A stretch of 64,000 nucleotides of DNA from an uncultured Roseovarius sp. (GTDB lineage: Bacteria; Pseudomonadota; Alphaproteobacteria; Rhodobacterales; Rhodobacteraceae), in the NCBI GenBank assembly GCA_947497295.1, contig CANMFU010000003.1, forward strand, positions 124,001 to 188,000, given 5' to 3'. Each line of letters opens with the position of its first letter. Within the stretch, counting starts at the first letter, position 1. Positions 63,079-64,000 of this stretch are shown here, piece by piece. A program made the translations under genes and the position numbers. The notes beneath the pieces were generated by a model, which was not told the origin of the DNA, did not search any database, and saw only the letters and a list, made by a program, of their open reading frames with translations.

Positions 63079-64000
63079 ATGTGGAGCAAGGCTCTTGACC
63101 GTTTTCTGACGGGTCTTATCAGCCAGGGCCGTCTGAGCGTCACCTATCCGGACGGCAGTGTCAAAGACTACGAAGGCGCCGCCCCCGGTCCGCAAGTGGC
63201 CATTAGCCTGCAAAACCCCAGTCTGCCGCGCCGCATCATGCTGTCCCCGGAAATGGCGGTGGGCGAAGGGTACATGGACGGTCAGCTGACCATACAGGGC
63301 GACGACCTGGAGGGATTTTTGCGGCTGAGCATTGCAAACATGGCTGCGCAGGGACGCACCTGGATGCATCATCCGGTGAGCATTCTGCGCTATCTCGGGC
63401 GGCGCGCGCAGCAGTTCAATCCAGCGGGACGCTCGCGCGAAAATGTGGCGCATCACTATGATTTGTCGGGCGCGCTGTATGATCTGTTTCTGGACGAGGA
63501 CAGGCAGTATTCGTGCGCTTACTTTACGCATCAAGACATGTCCCTGGCGAGCGCGCAGGAGGCCAAAAAGGCGCATATTGCGCGCAAATTGCTGCTGAGA
63601 CCGGGGATGCGCGTACTTGATATCGGCTGCGGCTGGGGCGGCATGGGCCTTACTCTGGCGCGTGATTACGGTGCACAGGTACTAGGCGTTACGCTGAGTA
63701 CGGAGCAGCACAAGGTAGCAGACGCGCGCGCACAGGCGGAAGGTCTGGAGGATCGTGCCCGTTTCGAGCTGATAGATTACCGGGATGTCGGCGGCAAATT
63801 TGACCGGATCGTGTCGGTCGGGATGTTCGAACATGTTGGCTTGCCGCAATACCGAACGTATTTTGGCAAGATAAACGATCTGCTGACCGAGGACGGCGTC
63901 GCGCTGGTGCATACAATCGGCCGCGCCAAACCGCCGGGCGTGACCAGCCCGTGGATATCAAAATATATATTTCCGGGCGGATATGTGCCATCCATGTCGG
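63079..64000 (+). CDS. Cyclopropane-fatty-acyl-phospholipid synthase (5' part)
   Basis: A CFA synthase-type methyltransferase, cut by the window end after about 307 codons of about 400. It begins MWSKALDRFLTGLISQGRLS and has an N-terminal SCP2-like domain, then AHHYDLSGALYDLFLDED, YSCAYF, the SAM-binding motif VLDIGCGWGGMGLTLARDYG, and VSVGMFEHVG. It adds a methylene group to unsaturated acyl chains of membrane lipids. GGGAGAG lies just before the ATG. It diverges from aspS, with about 250 bp between. Confidence 0.95.
   Translation, partial: MWSKALDRFLTGLISQGRLSVTYPDGSVKDYEGAAPGPQVAISLQNPSLPRRIMLSPEMAVGEGYMDGQLTIQGDDLEGFLRLSIANMAAQGRTWMHHPVSILRYLGRRAQQFNPAGRSRENVAHHYDLSGALYDLFLDEDRQYSCAYFTHQDMSLASAQEAKKAHIARKLLLRPGMRVLDIGCGWGGMGLTLARDYGAQVLGVTLSTEQHKVADARAQAEGLEDRARFELIDYRDVGGKFDRIVSVGMFEHVGLPQYRTYFGKINDLLTEDGVALVHTIGRAKPPGVTSPWISKYIFPGGYVPSMS

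Overview
The window is 64 kb of a GC-rich (about 60%) alphaproteobacterial chromosome, most likely from the Rhodobacterales (Roseobacter group). The evidence is a GcrA-type cell-cycle regulator, CobS/CobT cobaltochelatase genes linked to BolA and J-domain genes, a phaZ/phaC/phaP/phaR polyester locus, methylmalonyl-CoA accessory genes (mce, meaB), and characteristic short 3'-end repeats. It is mostly core and metabolic genome. I see no prophage, CRISPR array, rRNA or tRNA gene. Species cannot be fixed from the sequence alone.

Layout. 1-2.9 kb: 3' end of gatB, a hot-dog thioesterase, a DUF4177 protein with a Pro/Glu/Thr tail, bolA, and a J-domain protein. 2.9-6.9 kb: a small copper/redox stretch (DUF411 protein, OsmC, Tat-exported MsrB), then a fasciclin-domain secreted protein with an ECF sigma factor and its RskA-like anti-sigma. 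7.1-14.4 kb: cobS and cobT separated by a lower-GC orphan secreted protein, an M24 aminopeptidase, DUF427 and a ClC channel. 14.8-16.5 kb: two tandem TerB paralogues and a PhnD-like protein without a signal peptide. 17.3-22.1 kb: a gamma-glutamyl-polyamine catabolic operon (two PuuA-like synthetases, a class I amidotransferase, a PuuB-like oxidase). 22.1-25.8 kb: an ABM-domain protein, a secreted protein, a DegT-type aminotransferase and a LysR regulator. 25.8-30.6 kb: the polyhydroxyalkanoate locus, with two sites that match the PhaR operator pattern and a depolymerase carrying a Lys/Ala/Pro repeat tail. 30.7-33.1 kb: a four-gene operon of small hydrolases. 33.3-35.2 kb: thrS. 35.7-37.5 kb: ArsC/Spx-like, PCuAC copper chaperone, DUF2946-like, rpmB. 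37.8-44.3 kb: meaB, DUF3108, hrpB, NUDIX, PiT phosphate transporter. 44.5-47.6 kb: argD-argF and an ABC-2 permease. 47.7-49.3 kb: gcrA, a 115-bp imperfect palindrome and an internally deleted IS3-family remnant. 49.5-57.4 kb: asmA, rimO, yigZ, an M48 lipoprotein, nitroreductase, EI24, DUF1467, mce and a receiver-domain protein. 57.5-60.1 kb: a decayed DUF1800/DUF1501 pair. 60.1-64 kb: GNAT, aspS with an atypical central segment, and the start of a cyclopropane-fatty-acid synthase.

How the genes work together. PhaC makes the storage polyester, PhaP coats the granule, PhaZ degrades the polymer, and PhaR probably represses through CTGC-N3-GCAG sites before phaP and between phaC and phaZ. The Puu-like operon feeds putrescine nitrogen and carbon into central metabolism. 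The ECF sigma/anti-sigma pair probably drives itself and the fasciclin gene beside it.

I did not find a clearly new biological system. The observations most worth following are the DUF1800/DUF1501 pair broken by an insertion and two TGA codons, the mosaic segment in aspS, the repeat-tailed PHA depolymerase, the four-copy 3'-end element and the palindrome/IS scar next to gcrA.
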